Source of the DNA: Burkholderiaceae bacterium
GTDB taxonomy: Bacteria; Pseudomonadota; Gammaproteobacteria; Burkholderiales; Burkholderiaceae_C
Assembly: GCA_024235895.1 (NCBI GenBank)
Contig: JACKLM010000006.1
Coordinates: 246,137 to 310,136 of the forward strand
Length of the DNA stretch: 64,000 nucleotides
Direction: 5' to 3'
How positions within the stretch are numbered: position 1 is the stretch's first letter; each line of letters begins with the position of its first letter. Position numbers and translations under genes: made by a program. Under the pieces are notes generated by a model. It saw only the letters and a program-made list of their open reading frames with translations, had not been told where the DNA came from and made no database searches. This document shows, piece after piece, positions 11,133 through 19,619 of the stretch.

Positions 11133-12314
11133 TCAGCCGATCGCCCGCCCGAGCCGCTCGCGCACCCAGCCGAACCCCACCCGCTCCTGCTCGAGCCGCA
11201 GCCCGGGCTGCAGCCGATCGAACCTCAGGTCGTCGTAGACCGCCGACTCGTCCACCGTCAGTCGCGGCAGATCGTGGCGGATGGGCTGCGGCTCCTCGCC
11301 CCAGAGCGCGCGGTGCGCCAGCAGCGTCTCGCGGTCCATCAGCAGCGACGCCGCGTGCGGGAAGTGGCCGCGCAGCTGGTCGAGGATCGCGAAACCGTGG
11401 GTGTCGATATCGCCCCAGTAGTGCAGCTCGCAACGCTGCAGCCAGCCGGCGCGCGCCAGCGCGTCCCAGCCGTAGCCGGCGCCGAAGATCACGATCGCCT
11501 GCGGCAAGGCGGGCAGGGCCAGGAAGTTGGTCTCGTTCTCGGTCACGACGACGCGCCGCAGCGGCAGCGCGAGCGTGGCGAAGCTCGCCGCATCGAGCGT
11601 GATGTCCGCGAGGCCCTTGCAGCCGGGCAGCGTGGGCAGCGCCGGGTCGAGCAGCCGAAAGCGAATCCGCAGCGGCTTGTCGAGAAATCCGTAGCGGCGC
11701 GCGAACTGCGCCGCGCCGGCGGCCGCGGTATCGATCGCGCCCGGCGGCAGCGCCAGGTCCAGCCATTCGGCGAGCACGCCGCGATGCGCCTCGATGAACT
11801 TGCTGTCGACCCCCGGCAGGTCGACCTGGCGCAGATACAGCCCCGGTCGCGGGTGCGACTGCAGCCAGCCGACGATGGCGAGCAGCCGATCCCAGCGGTC
11901 GGCCAGCTCCAGCACCTGCAACGGCCGCTTCGTCATCCACGGCTGCAGCACCGGCTGCGCGCTGGCCGTCTGCTGCCACAGCGCCCGGAAGCGCTCGGCC
12001 TGCCGTTTCTTGCCGACGAGGGCCAGCGCGTCGTCGAGCGAATCGACCCAGGCCGCCAAAGGCAGCCGCTGTCGGCCCTGCACGCGGTGCGTCCACTCGC
12101 GCCATTCGAGGCGGACATGGCGCGCCGCGCCGATCTCGCGCACCCAGTCGCGCACGGCGTCGAAGCGCTCGCTGAGGTCGGCCGGCGCGGGCACCTTCAG
12201 GCTCAGCCGCAGCGGCCAGTCGATCGCGTCCGCGACGGCGGCGCGCAGCAGCTCGCCTCGGTCCCACAGCCGCTGAACCTGCGCGCGCAGGTCGGCCGGC
12301 GTCGTCCAGCTCAC
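11133..12314 (-). CDS. jetD: Wadjet nuclease subunit JetD (DUF3322/DUF2220, Toprim)
   Basis: A 393-residue protein, the DNA-cleaving subunit of Wadjet, which removes small circular plasmids. The N-terminal part (DUF3322) includes QRLPLAAWVDSLDDALAL and a WMTKRPLQVLELADRW segment. The C-terminal DUF2220 part carries Toprim-like motifs: VVVTENETN near residue 256 with the acidic Glu, FGAGYGWDAL, and YWGDIDTHGF near residue 298 with the DxD pair. The start is a GTG at 12314 that overlaps the jetC stop by 4 bases (GTGA), a sign of translational coupling. It is last in the jetA-jetB-jetC-jetD operon. All key acidic residues appear intact. Confidence 0.9.
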   Translation of the reverse strand: MSWTTPADLRAQVQRLWDRGELLRAAVADAIDWPLRLSLKVPAPADLSERFDAVRDWVREIGAARHVRLEWREWTHRVQGRQRLPLAAWVDSLDDALALVGKKRQAERFRALWQQTASAQPVLQPWMTKRPLQVLELADRWDRLLAIVGWLQSHPRPGLYLRQVDLPGVDSKFIEAHRGVLAEWLDLALPPGAIDTAAAGAAQFARRYGFLDKPLRIRFRLLDPALPTLPGCKGLADITLDAASFATLALPLRRVVVTENETNFLALPALPQAIVIFGAGYGWDALARAGWLQRCELHYWGDIDTHGFAILDQLRGHFPHAASLLMDRETLLAHRALWGEEPQPIRHDLPRLTVDESAVYDDLRFDRLQPGLRLEQERVGFGWVRERLGRAIG

Positions 12315-15300
12315 GCCGCGGCCCCGTCGCTGCCGGCTTTCTGCGCGCGGTACTCCTCGATCGTCAGGCAGCGCAGCCGCGAGTCGCGCCCGTCCTCGTT
12401 GTGGACGAATCCGACGCTGGCGACGAAGGGCTCGATGACGTGGATCTTCTGCAGCGGCGTGACGATCAGCAGCTGCAGGTTCAGGCGCTGGAAGAGCGTC
12501 AGACCGTATTGCGCCGACTCGTCCGACCCGCGCCCGAAGGCCTCGTCGATGACGACGAAGCGGAAGGTCCGCGACCGCACCGCGCCCCATTCCAGCCCGA
12601 ACTGGTAGGCCAGGCTGGCGGCGAGCACGGTGTAGGCGAGCTTTTCCTTCTGCCCGCCGGACTTGCCGCCGGAGTCGGAGTAATGCTCGTGCTCGGCGCC
12701 GTCGGCGCGCCAGCGCTCGCTGGCCGAGAACAGGAAGCCGTTGCGAACGTCGGTGACCTTGGCGGTCCAGCGCCGGTCGGCATCGGCCAGCCCCTCGCGG
12801 CCGCGGAAGCGGTCGATGATGGCCTTGACCTGCAGGAACTTGGCCTCCGAGTACTGCTCGTCGGCGGACCCGGTCAGCGCGCCCTCGGTGCACGCGCGCA
12901 GGTCCTGCTGGAAGTCGCGGATCTCGGCGTCGGGGCTGGGCTGCGCGACCAGCTCGATATAGCGGCCGGGGTTGTAGTCGATCTCGCGCAGCGACTGGTT
13001 GATGCGGGCGACGCGCTCCCGGATCGTCTCGCGCTCGCGCGCGAGCTGGGCGTTGAAGTTGGCGATCTCGTTGATCGTATTGACGTTGAGCAGCTCCTTG
13101 AAGCGAGCCTCGAAGCGCGGCAGGTCGTCGCGCTGCAGCCCGTCGAGCATGCGCGCGTAGTCGGCGAGCGAGGCCAGGGTCGAGTCCATCTCGACCGACT
13201 CGGCCTTGAACTCGTCCCTGAAGCCGCGCATCGCATTGACGATGCGCTCGGCCAGCCGCGCCAGCCGCTTGTCCTCGGCGTCGATGCGGGCCTGCAGCCA
13301 GTTGCGCAGCTCCTGCTCGCGGTGGTCGCAGGACTCGACCGTCAGCTGGTGCTCCCCCAGCCCTTCGCGCCGCCACTGCTCCAGCCGCACGCGCCGCGCC
13401 TCGTCGAGCGGGGTGGCGTCGCAGGTCGCGCGCTCCTGCTGGCGCAGCGCCTCGGCGGCCTCGACCTTGCTGCGGACCTCGCCGCGCTTGCCGAGCGCCT
13501 CGGCCAGCCTGGCCTCGGCCTCGGCCAGCCGGTCGCGCACCGCCTGCAACTGCCGCCCCAGCTCCTGCAAGGTATCGCTGGCCGATTGCAGCCGCGCGCG
13601 CTCGTCGGCCAGCCGCGCGATCTCGCGCGCCGGGGACTGCCAGTCGATCTCGCCGAAGCGCGCGAAGGTCTCCAGCCCGGCGAGGGCCTCCAGCCGGCCC
13701 TGGAGCTGCTGGCGCGACTGCTGGATTTCGGCGAGGCGCTGGCCCAGATCGGCAAGCCTGGCCTGCAGCCGCTCGCGCCGGTCGCGCAGCGTTCGCAGCT
13801 TGTCGGCGTTGCTCCAGCCGAGCACATAGCGGCTGCGGTCGTCGATGCGGCTGCGGTCGTCCTTCTCGTGGCGCCCGCTCGGGTCCTTGATCTGGCCGGC
13901 GCGCGTGACCGCGCGCAGCTCGCGGCGGAACTGCTCGGCGCTGTCGCAGCAGGCGACGTCGAAGCGTGCGCGCAGCTCCTGCTCCAACCACTCGTAGTGC
14001 GGCGTATCGGGCTTGATCGCGAGCTTGCGCACCAGCGACTGCGGATGCAGCGAGCCGCCAGGCGCGGGCTTGCGCGGCCGGACGTGGAAGTAGACCAGGC
14101 GCGCGTTGAGGTGCTGGCGGTCGACCCAGTCGGCGACCGCCTTGTAATGCGCATCGGGCACCAGCAGCGCGAGCCCGAATCCGCGCAGCAGCCGCTCGGC
14201 CGCACCCTCCCAGTCGCGCTCGTCCTCGCGCACCTGGATCAGCTCGCCGGCGAACGGCAGCTCGTCGGCGGCGATCGCCAGCGCGGCGCACAGCGCATCG
14301 CGGATGCGCACCTGCGCGGCGTCGATATTGCTCCTGCGGCGCTCGAGGCTGTCGATCTCGTCGGACAGCGCGGCGTGCTCGTCGCGGCCCTGGCGGAAGG
14401 CGAAGTCCTCCTCGCGTTCACGGTTGCCGAGATCGGCGATGCGCGCGCGCAGCGATTCGGCGCGCTCGCCGATCGACCGCTGCTGCGCGACGAAGGCCGC
14501 CTCGTCGGCCGGCGGCGGCTCGTCGATGCGCGCCAGCAGCGCCTCGTAGCGCTGCGCGCGCTGCTGGCACTGGTCGCGCTCGGCCTGCCGGCGCCCGATC
14601 TCGGCCGTGAGCTGCTCGATGCGGTCGCCGCCATGCTCGCGCAACGCACGCTCGAGGTTGCCGGTCTCGGCGCGGTCGGCATCGCGCTGTGTGCCCAGGC
14701 GCTCGATCTGCGCGTCCAGCCGCGCCGCATCCTGCGCCAGCAGCGCGAGCCGCTTGTCGAGCAGATCGCCCTTGAGGCGGGCGAAGAAAGGCCGCAGCAC
14801 ATCGCGGTCGTCGCGCAGGCGCTGGGTCTCGGCCAGGATGGCGGCGTGGCGCTCGCCGTCGGCGACCAGCGGCGCCAGCAGCTCGACCTGGCGCTTGGCC
14901 TTCAGCACCGCCTGGTGCGCGCGGTCCAGGTCGTCGAAGTGGTGGATCAGCGCGTCGATGCGGCTGCCGACGTCGAAGGGCTCGAGCATATGGCCGCGGA
15001 CGAAGTCGGTCAGGTTGCCGACCGACTTCATCGACACCGTCTGGTGGAACAGCTCCAGCGCCTGCTCGTGCTCGATGCCGAAACGGCGCCTGAACCAGGC
15101 GCCGTAGGGCGGGAAGCTGTCGAACAGCTCGCAGCCCGAGGCGCGCAGCCGCTTGCGCAAGGCCGCGATGTCGGCGCCGAAGCCGGCGAAGTCGGCGCCG
15201 ATCGTCATCGCCCGCGGCGCGGCGACGAAAAGCCGCGCCGGCTGCCCCTGCGGGTCCCTGAGCCAGAAGACCTGCGCCAGCGTCACCGACTGGTCGTAGC

Positions 15301-15688
15301 CTTCGTTGCGGAAGACCGCGAGCACGACCGAATAGCTCGACGCGTCGCGCAGCGCCACCGGCCGCGCGCTGCCGGTGACCTCGTTGCGCTCGCTCTTGTA
15401 GTGCCCTAGCACGTAGGATCGCAGCGTGCGCTCGCGCGCCTCGGCGCCGGCGGCCTTGTTGTAGGCCACGCGCTGCGCCGGCACCAGCAGCGTCGTCAGC
15501 GCATCGACGAGCGTCGACTTGCCGGAGCCGATATCGCCGGTCAGCAGCGCGTTGCGGCCGTCGGGCTCGATCCGCCAGACTCGCTTGTCGAAGGTGCCCC
15601 AGTTGAGCACCTCCAGCCGCTGCAGCCTGAAGCCCACCCGGCTGTCGTCGGCGACGAAGTCCAGCTCCAGCGTCGGGGCCTCAAGCAT
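12311..15688 (-). CDS. jetC: Wadjet SMC-like ATPase JetC
   Basis: A 1125-residue SMC/MukB-like ATPase, the loop-extruding motor of Wadjet. The N-terminal head has Walker A GDIGSGKS at residues 51-58. The middle is a long Arg/Glu/Gln-rich coiled coil with a hinge-like region. The C-terminal head has the signature SGGQKEKLAYTVLAASLAYQ, Walker B FVVIDEAFGRG and a D-loop. The start at 15688 overlaps jetB by 8 bases, and the stop overlaps jetD by 4. A longer upstream frame exists but lies inside jetB. Its length fits type I JetC. No lesion was seen. Confidence 0.93.
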   Translation of the reverse strand: MLEAPTLELDFVADDSRVGFRLQRLEVLNWGTFDKRVWRIEPDGRNALLTGDIGSGKSTLVDALTTLLVPAQRVAYNKAAGAEARERTLRSYVLGHYKSERNEVTGSARPVALRDASSYSVVLAVFRNEGYDQSVTLAQVFWLRDPQGQPARLFVAAPRAMTIGADFAGFGADIAALRKRLRASGCELFDSFPPYGAWFRRRFGIEHEQALELFHQTVSMKSVGNLTDFVRGHMLEPFDVGSRIDALIHHFDDLDRAHQAVLKAKRQVELLAPLVADGERHAAILAETQRLRDDRDVLRPFFARLKGDLLDKRLALLAQDAARLDAQIERLGTQRDADRAETGNLERALREHGGDRIEQLTAEIGRRQAERDQCQQRAQRYEALLARIDEPPPADEAAFVAQQRSIGERAESLRARIADLGNREREEDFAFRQGRDEHAALSDEIDSLERRRSNIDAAQVRIRDALCAALAIAADELPFAGELIQVREDERDWEGAAERLLRGFGLALLVPDAHYKAVADWVDRQHLNARLVYFHVRPRKPAPGGSLHPQSLVRKLAIKPDTPHYEWLEQELRARFDVACCDSAEQFRRELRAVTRAGQIKDPSGRHEKDDRSRIDDRSRYVLGWSNADKLRTLRDRRERLQARLADLGQRLAEIQQSRQQLQGRLEALAGLETFARFGEIDWQSPAREIARLADERARLQSASDTLQELGRQLQAVRDRLAEAEARLAEALGKRGEVRSKVEAAEALRQQERATCDATPLDEARRVRLEQWRREGLGEHQLTVESCDHREQELRNWLQARIDAEDKRLARLAERIVNAMRGFRDEFKAESVEMDSTLASLADYARMLDGLQRDDLPRFEARFKELLNVNTINEIANFNAQLARERETIRERVARINQSLREIDYNPGRYIELVAQPSPDAEIRDFQQDLRACTEGALTGSADEQYSEAKFLQVKAIIDRFRGREGLADADRRWTAKVTDVRNGFLFSASERWRADGAEHEHYSDSGGKSGGQKEKLAYTVLAASLAYQFGLEWGAVRSRTFRFVVIDEAFGRGSDESAQYGLTLFQRLNLQLLIVTPLQKIHVIEPFVASVGFVHNEDGRDSRLRCLTIEEYRAQKAGSDGAAA

Positions 15689-16388
15689 CGCCGGCCCCGC
15701 TGGCCTGCGCCGCGCCGCTGAGCGCCGTGCGGTAGACCTCGAGCCGGGCGTCGAAGTCGGCCAGCCACTGCGCATCGACGAAGGCCTTGAGGATGCGCCG
15801 CAGCTCGTAGCGTCCGTCATCGGCGCCACGGGCGGCGCCGCTGCCGGCCGCGGGCTTCAACCGGCGCAGGAACCCCAGGTCGGCCACCTTGGCGATCGTC
15901 GCGTCGACCTGGTCGACGAGTCGCGCCTCGTTCGTGCCGTCGGGCAGGAAGACGCGCATCAGCTCGGCGATCTCGTCGCGCGACAGCACGAGCCGGGTCT
16001 CGCCGCCGCCGGCGTCGAACTCTGCCAGCCGCTTGCGCAGCAGCGCCAGCATCAGGCTGACCGGGTAGGACAGCGGGCGCCGCGCGACCAGCCGCGGCAG
16101 CCGCGGCGCGCCGTCGGACTCGTCCGCATCCGGCCGGCTCTTCAGGAAGGCATAACCCTCGGCCTCGTCGAGCACCAGGTCCAGCAGCAGCACCGCGGCC
16201 TGCTCGCGCACACGCGCCTGCAGGCGCAGCAGGTTGGCCCACAGCGGCTCGTCGTCGTCGCGGTACAGAACGCCCTTGAGCAGCTGGACGAGCAACCTGG
16301 ACAGCTCGGGCACGGGCGGCGCGGCGGCCGGCGCGCCGAGAAGGGCGTCGTCGGGCGCGGTTTCTTGCGCGGGTTCGTCTCTCGTCAT
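15681..16388 (-). CDS. jetB: Wadjet subunit JetB (DUF4194, KleBE-like)
   Basis: A 235-residue winged-helix protein of the DUF4194 family. In Wadjet it is the MukE/kite-like subunit that bridges the JetA kleisin and the JetC heads. Recognisable stretches are LSRLLVQLLKGVLYRDDDEP, EAEGYAFLKSRP and a PLSYPVSLMLALLRKRLAEF segment, followed by the RLVLSRDEIAELMRVFLP winged helix. The first 25 residues are a Pro/Ala-rich extension. The gene lies 30 bases after jetA and overlaps jetC by 8 bases. Order and family membership make this call secure. Confidence 0.9.
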   Translation of the reverse strand: MTRDEPAQETAPDDALLGAPAAAPPVPELSRLLVQLLKGVLYRDDDEPLWANLLRLQARVREQAAVLLLDLVLDEAEGYAFLKSRPDADESDGAPRLPRLVARRPLSYPVSLMLALLRKRLAEFDAGGGETRLVLSRDEIAELMRVFLPDGTNEARLVDQVDATIAKVADLGFLRRLKPAAGSGAARGADDGRYELRRILKAFVDAQWLADFDARLEVYRTALSGAAQASGAGDA

Positions 16389-16418
16389 CGTGCGGTTCGA
16401 GGCGCTGCCATGTGCTGG

Positions 16419-17891
16419 CTAGCGCGTGAAGATCACCCTGGGCAGCCGCGCGCGGCGCTCGACGGGGTCGCCCGCGGCGTCGCAGGCCTGCCAGTGGACC
16501 GGCTCGTCGACCGTCTCGTCGACGACGGCGCGCAATCCGTCGGCGGCGGGCGCGCCGTGGCCGGCATGCGCCAGCTCGAGGTAGGCGACCAGCTCGGCAA
16601 GGCCCTGCTGCAGAGGGGCGGCGTCGAGCAGCTCGCGCAGCGTGACCTGCGCGCTGCGGCGCAGCGCTTGCTGGACGTTGGTGCGCAGCCGCGCTTTGTC
16701 GACCACGATCTGGTCGAACAGGCGCGCGGTATCGATATCCGCCTCGCCGGCGTCGAGCACGAGGTCGGCCAACTTCGGCCTGGCGGCCGGCGTGAACAGC
16801 GGGCGCTCCAGCGGCAGCTCGACCGACGCGCCCATCGCGTCGATCGCGGTCACGTTGCCGGCCGGCGGCGCGGCGCGCAGCGCCAGCGCCTTGGCCTCGA
16901 TGCCGCGCAGCAGGTCGAGGATGCGGCGGTTTTCCAGGAAGGCGCGGTCGTCGAGGAAGCGGCGCAGCTGCTGCGACAGCCGCGCCACCGTGCGCTGGGT
17001 GTGCTCGCCGGCCTCCAGCCAGTCGTGGTGCACGCGGCGCGTCCGCGGCTCGGGGTTCAGCGCCGCCACCGCCGGCAGCGCCAGCGCCCGCTCCAGGTGC
17101 GCCGACAGCGCCTCCTGCCGGCGGCTGGACATCAGGAAGTCCCAGAAGGCGCGGAAGCTGCGGCCCTGGTCGGAGTCGGCGATCGCATCGCGCTCGCCCA
17201 TGATCTGGTCGAGCAGCGCGCCCTTGGAGCCCTCCCACAGCGCGATCTTCTCGCGCACCTTGCGGTCGAGGCTGCGGAAGTTGTGCTCGACCTCGCGGAA
17301 GTCGGCCAGCAGCTCGCGCGCGAGCTGCTGGAACTGCAGGAAGCGCTCCTTGACCGCGGTGTCGTCGAGCAGCGGCAGGTCCCCGGCGAGCACGCGCGCG
17401 ATCTCGGCGTCGATCTCGTCGCGCCGGCGCTGCAGCTCGGCCAGGCGCAGCGCGGGGTCGGCCTCGGTGCCGGCGCTGATCTGCTCGAGCAGGGCGAACA
17501 GCGTCAGCAGCCGCGACTCGGTGCCGACGAAGGGGCGCTCGGTCAGCGACGCGAGCCAGGCGATGGCCTTCTCGGTCGCCGGGGTGAGGTCGAACTGCGC
17601 CTCGTCGGTGCCGGGCTTGTAGAACTTGCGCAGCCAGCCCTTGTCGGGCGCGGCCCAGTCGTCGAGATACTCCTGCGCGCGCTTCGGGTAGGCGCCGGCG
17701 CCGAGCTGCTCGTGCAGCGCGAACAGCTCGTCGTCCAGCGCCTCGGCCAGGTCGGCCTCGCTCATCGTGCGCACGTTCGGCGCGACGAAGACGCGGTGCA
17801 GGAAGGCGGCCACCAGCGGCGCGTGCGGCGACGCGAGCAGCCGCCAGGCGGGGTGCTTGTCGCGCAGGGTGGCGAGGGTGAGGTGGTCCAT
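16419..17891 (-). CDS. jetA: Wadjet kleisin-like subunit JetA (DUF3375)
   Basis: A 490-residue DUF3375 protein, the kleisin/MukF-like subunit and first gene of the Wadjet operon. The N-terminus (LRDKHPAWRLLASPHAPLVA) is typical of the family, followed by a winged-helix part with WLRKFYKPGTDEAQFDLTP and an AIAWLASLTERPFVGTESRL segment. The centre is a helical region rich in Arg and Glu (about 150-350) and the C-terminus is a second small domain. With JetB and JetC it should form the DNA-loading condensin-like complex that measures circle size before JetD cuts. The four-gene order matches type I Wadjet. Confidence 0.92.
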   Translation of the reverse strand: MDHLTLATLRDKHPAWRLLASPHAPLVAAFLHRVFVAPNVRTMSEADLAEALDDELFALHEQLGAGAYPKRAQEYLDDWAAPDKGWLRKFYKPGTDEAQFDLTPATEKAIAWLASLTERPFVGTESRLLTLFALLEQISAGTEADPALRLAELQRRRDEIDAEIARVLAGDLPLLDDTAVKERFLQFQQLARELLADFREVEHNFRSLDRKVREKIALWEGSKGALLDQIMGERDAIADSDQGRSFRAFWDFLMSSRRQEALSAHLERALALPAVAALNPEPRTRRVHHDWLEAGEHTQRTVARLSQQLRRFLDDRAFLENRRILDLLRGIEAKALALRAAPPAGNVTAIDAMGASVELPLERPLFTPAARPKLADLVLDAGEADIDTARLFDQIVVDKARLRTNVQQALRRSAQVTLRELLDAAPLQQGLAELVAYLELAHAGHGAPAADGLRAVVDETVDEPVHWQACDAAGDPVERRARLPRVIFTR

Positions 17892-17938
17892 GCGGGTTGT
17901 TCGGGTGCGCCGCGGGTGCGGCGCAGTGCATCACCGGG

Positions 17939-18259
17939 TCATTCCTCGAACAGGTCGGAGTGCGTTCCCGCGCGAACGAACACGATCGAGTTGCCCTCCG
18001 CTCGATAGATCAGCAGGAAGTCGCCACCGACATGACACTCGCGATGATCGGACCAATCGCCCCGCAGGGAATGGTCCCGCCACTCGGGGCCGAGTGGCGC
18101 GTCGTTGGCGACCAGCAGCAGCATCGCCTCTTTCAGGCGCTTCAGGTCGTAGCGGCCCGAGCGGGACAGGCGCTCCCAGTCCGCGAGGAAGGCCCTGGTG
18201 TAGTCACACGCTCGGGGCGGCGCGGCCCGCTTACTGCTGGCCGGCCTTTTCGAGCTCAT
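17939..18259 (-). CDS. yafQ: YafQ-family toxin (type II toxin-antitoxin, mRNA endonuclease)
   Basis: A 106-residue RelE-superfamily toxin of the YafQ group, which cuts mRNA on the ribosome. Family motifs are clear: SGRYDLKRLKEAMLLL, NDAPLGPEWRDHSLRGDWSD, HRECHVGGDFLLIYR and a terminal VRAGTHSDLFEE. His residues in DHRECH and THSD correspond to the expected catalytic His pair. The first 17 residues are a basic, Ser/Lys/Pro-rich extension, and its ATG lies inside the antitoxin gene with a 29-base overlap. It follows the DinJ-type antitoxin, as usual for the pair. It ends 47 bases before jetA starts, on the same strand. Confidence 0.9.
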   Translation of the reverse strand: MSSKRPASSKRAAPPRACDYTRAFLADWERLSRSGRYDLKRLKEAMLLLVANDAPLGPEWRDHSLRGDWSDHRECHVGGDFLLIYRAEGNSIVFVRAGTHSDLFEE

Positions 18260-18509
18260 CGATCAAGGCACGCGCGGAGCCGAAACGGACGGCACGCGAC
18301 TTCGCCATCGCGCGTGCCTCCTGCGCTGCCGCACGGGTCCGGGCGTTGGGTACCTTCAGCTCCAGCGGAAAGGCCTGGTCGTCGACGACGCGCTTGAGCA
18401 GGATGCGCACCGCGTCGGACACCGACAGGCCCATGGCCGCCAGAGCCTCGCTGGCCTGGGTCTTGACTTCCTCGTCCACGCGGACGTGCAGCATCGTCGA
18501 TTGGGCCAT
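18231..18509 (-). CDS. dinJ: DinJ/RelB-family antitoxin
   Basis: A 92-residue antitoxin. The N-terminus is a ribbon-helix-helix (TMLHVRVDEEVKTQASEALA, then MGLSVSDAVRILLKRVV), as in RelB/DinJ. The C-terminal part (residues 50-92) would wrap the YafQ toxin, as PLELKVPN is a typical start of that arm. It is the first gene of the pair. A sigma70-like promoter with an inverted repeat between -35 and -10 lies directly upstream at 18533-18561, so autorepression is expected. Confidence 0.9.
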   Translation of the reverse strand: MAQSTMLHVRVDEEVKTQASEALAAMGLSVSDAVRILLKRVVDDQAFPLELKVPNARTRAAAQEARAMAKSRAVRFGSARALIDELEKAGQQ

Positions 18510-18532
18510 GGTCGGGTTGGGTGTTTGAACGA

Positions 18533-18561
18533 ATTATGTATCTCGCATGCGATACAGTCAA
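18533..18561 (-). promoter_or_regulatory. dinJ-yafQ promoter with overlapping operator
   Basis: On the minus strand TTGACT (18556-18561) is followed by a 17-base spacer and CATAAT (18533-18538), a good sigma70 promoter 24 bases before the dinJ ATG. The spacer holds the inverted repeat GTATCGCATGCGAGATAC (18538-18555) with a central GCATGC. This is the expected site for the RelB/DinJ autorepressor. Confidence 0.7.
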
Positions 18562-18620
18562 TCTCCACACGGGTTCTCGATCCCGCGCCCCGATTGCCCC
18601 TGTAGCACGCGCGTCGGCCG

Positions 18621-19619
18621 CTACGCCTTCGGACCGCGTCGGGCCGAAGTCTTGCGCGCAGCGGCCTTCGTCGCGACAGGCTTCTTCTTCGCCGCGGTCG
18701 CCCGCGCCGCCTTCGCGGCGGCCGTCTTCGCCGGCTTCGCCTCGGCGCGGGGCGCGGTCGGCTTGTCCGCGGCTCTTGCGGGTCCTGCGGCTTTCTCCGC
18801 TTTCGCGGCTTTCGCGACCTTTGCGGCGTTTGCGACCTTCGCGGCCTTCTCGGCCTTCGCGGGTCGGCCGGTGACCTTCTTCCCAGCTGCGCCGTCGGCA
18901 GCCACCATCGCGCTGGCCATGTCGAGGCCGAACACATCCGCCAGCGCGGCATCGTCGAGCACCCGGCTCGTCGCCGCCTTCTTCGCCTTCGCCGGCAAGG
19001 CCGCGGCCTGGGTCGCGAGCAGATCGCCGGCATCGACCTGGCGCAGGACGAACAGCAGCTCGGGCTTCTCGTCCAGCCGCGCGCCGACGCCGTACAGCGC
19101 GGCGGCGACATGCTTGCACATGCTCGCCCAGTCCGGGCACGAGCAGCCGAGGCGGATCTCCTTCGGCGCCGGGAAGAGCCCGGTCCCCGGCGCGCAGATG
19201 CGCTCCATGACCGGCTTCGACAAACGCCCCTGCAGCAGCTCGACCAGCGAGGCGATCGATCCGGTGCATTCGTCGACCAGCCGGCTCCATTGCGCCGCGG
19301 GTACCGGGGCGATCGCGATCTCGATCCGGTACAGGCTCGACCCCATCACCTGCGCGATCACCTTGCCCGGCTCGATCCTCAGGTCGATGACCGAGCCGTT
19401 GCGGACATAGCTGCGGCCGCGCGGCAGGCGGTTGGCGAAGTCGCTGTAGGCCTCGAGGTTGTCGCACCAGGCCTTGCCCCAGAAGGTCCGCGCGATCTTG
19501 CTCGACTTCAGCGCGACCGGCTCGCAGGCGCTCCCGGCCTTCTTCGCCTTCTCTAGCGCCTGCCTGGCCGCGGCTTGCCGCTTTGCGACCGGCACATATG
19601 GCTTCCACCCCCCGTACAT
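18621..19619 (-). CDS. SWIM zinc-finger protein with histone H1-like tail
   Basis: A 332-residue protein with a SWIM zinc finger (CSCPDWASMCKH, pattern CxCx6CxH, near residue 160) after a conserved N-terminal domain (FWGKAWCDNLEAYSDFANRL, then PRGRSYVRNGSVIDLRI). From about residue 235 to the end it is almost entirely Ala, Lys, Pro and Arg in short repeats, like the tail of histone H1. The ATG at 19619 overlaps the stop of the SNF2 helicase gene (TGATG), so the two are coupled. SWIM proteins of this type pair with SNF2 helicases in many bacteria; the role is presumed to be DNA binding or chromatin-like remodelling and is not established. Confidence 0.85.
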   Translation of the reverse strand: MYGGWKPYVPVAKRQAAARQALEKAKKAGSACEPVALKSSKIARTFWGKAWCDNLEAYSDFANRLPRGRSYVRNGSVIDLRIEPGKVIAQVMGSSLYRIEIAIAPVPAAQWSRLVDECTGSIASLVELLQGRLSKPVMERICAPGTGLFPAPKEIRLGCSCPDWASMCKHVAAALYGVGARLDEKPELLFVLRQVDAGDLLATQAAALPAKAKKAATSRVLDDAALADVFGLDMASAMVAADGAAGKKVTGRPAKAEKAAKVANAAKVAKAAKAEKAAGPARAADKPTAPRAEAKPAKTAAAKAARATAAKKKPVATKAAARKTSARRGPKA

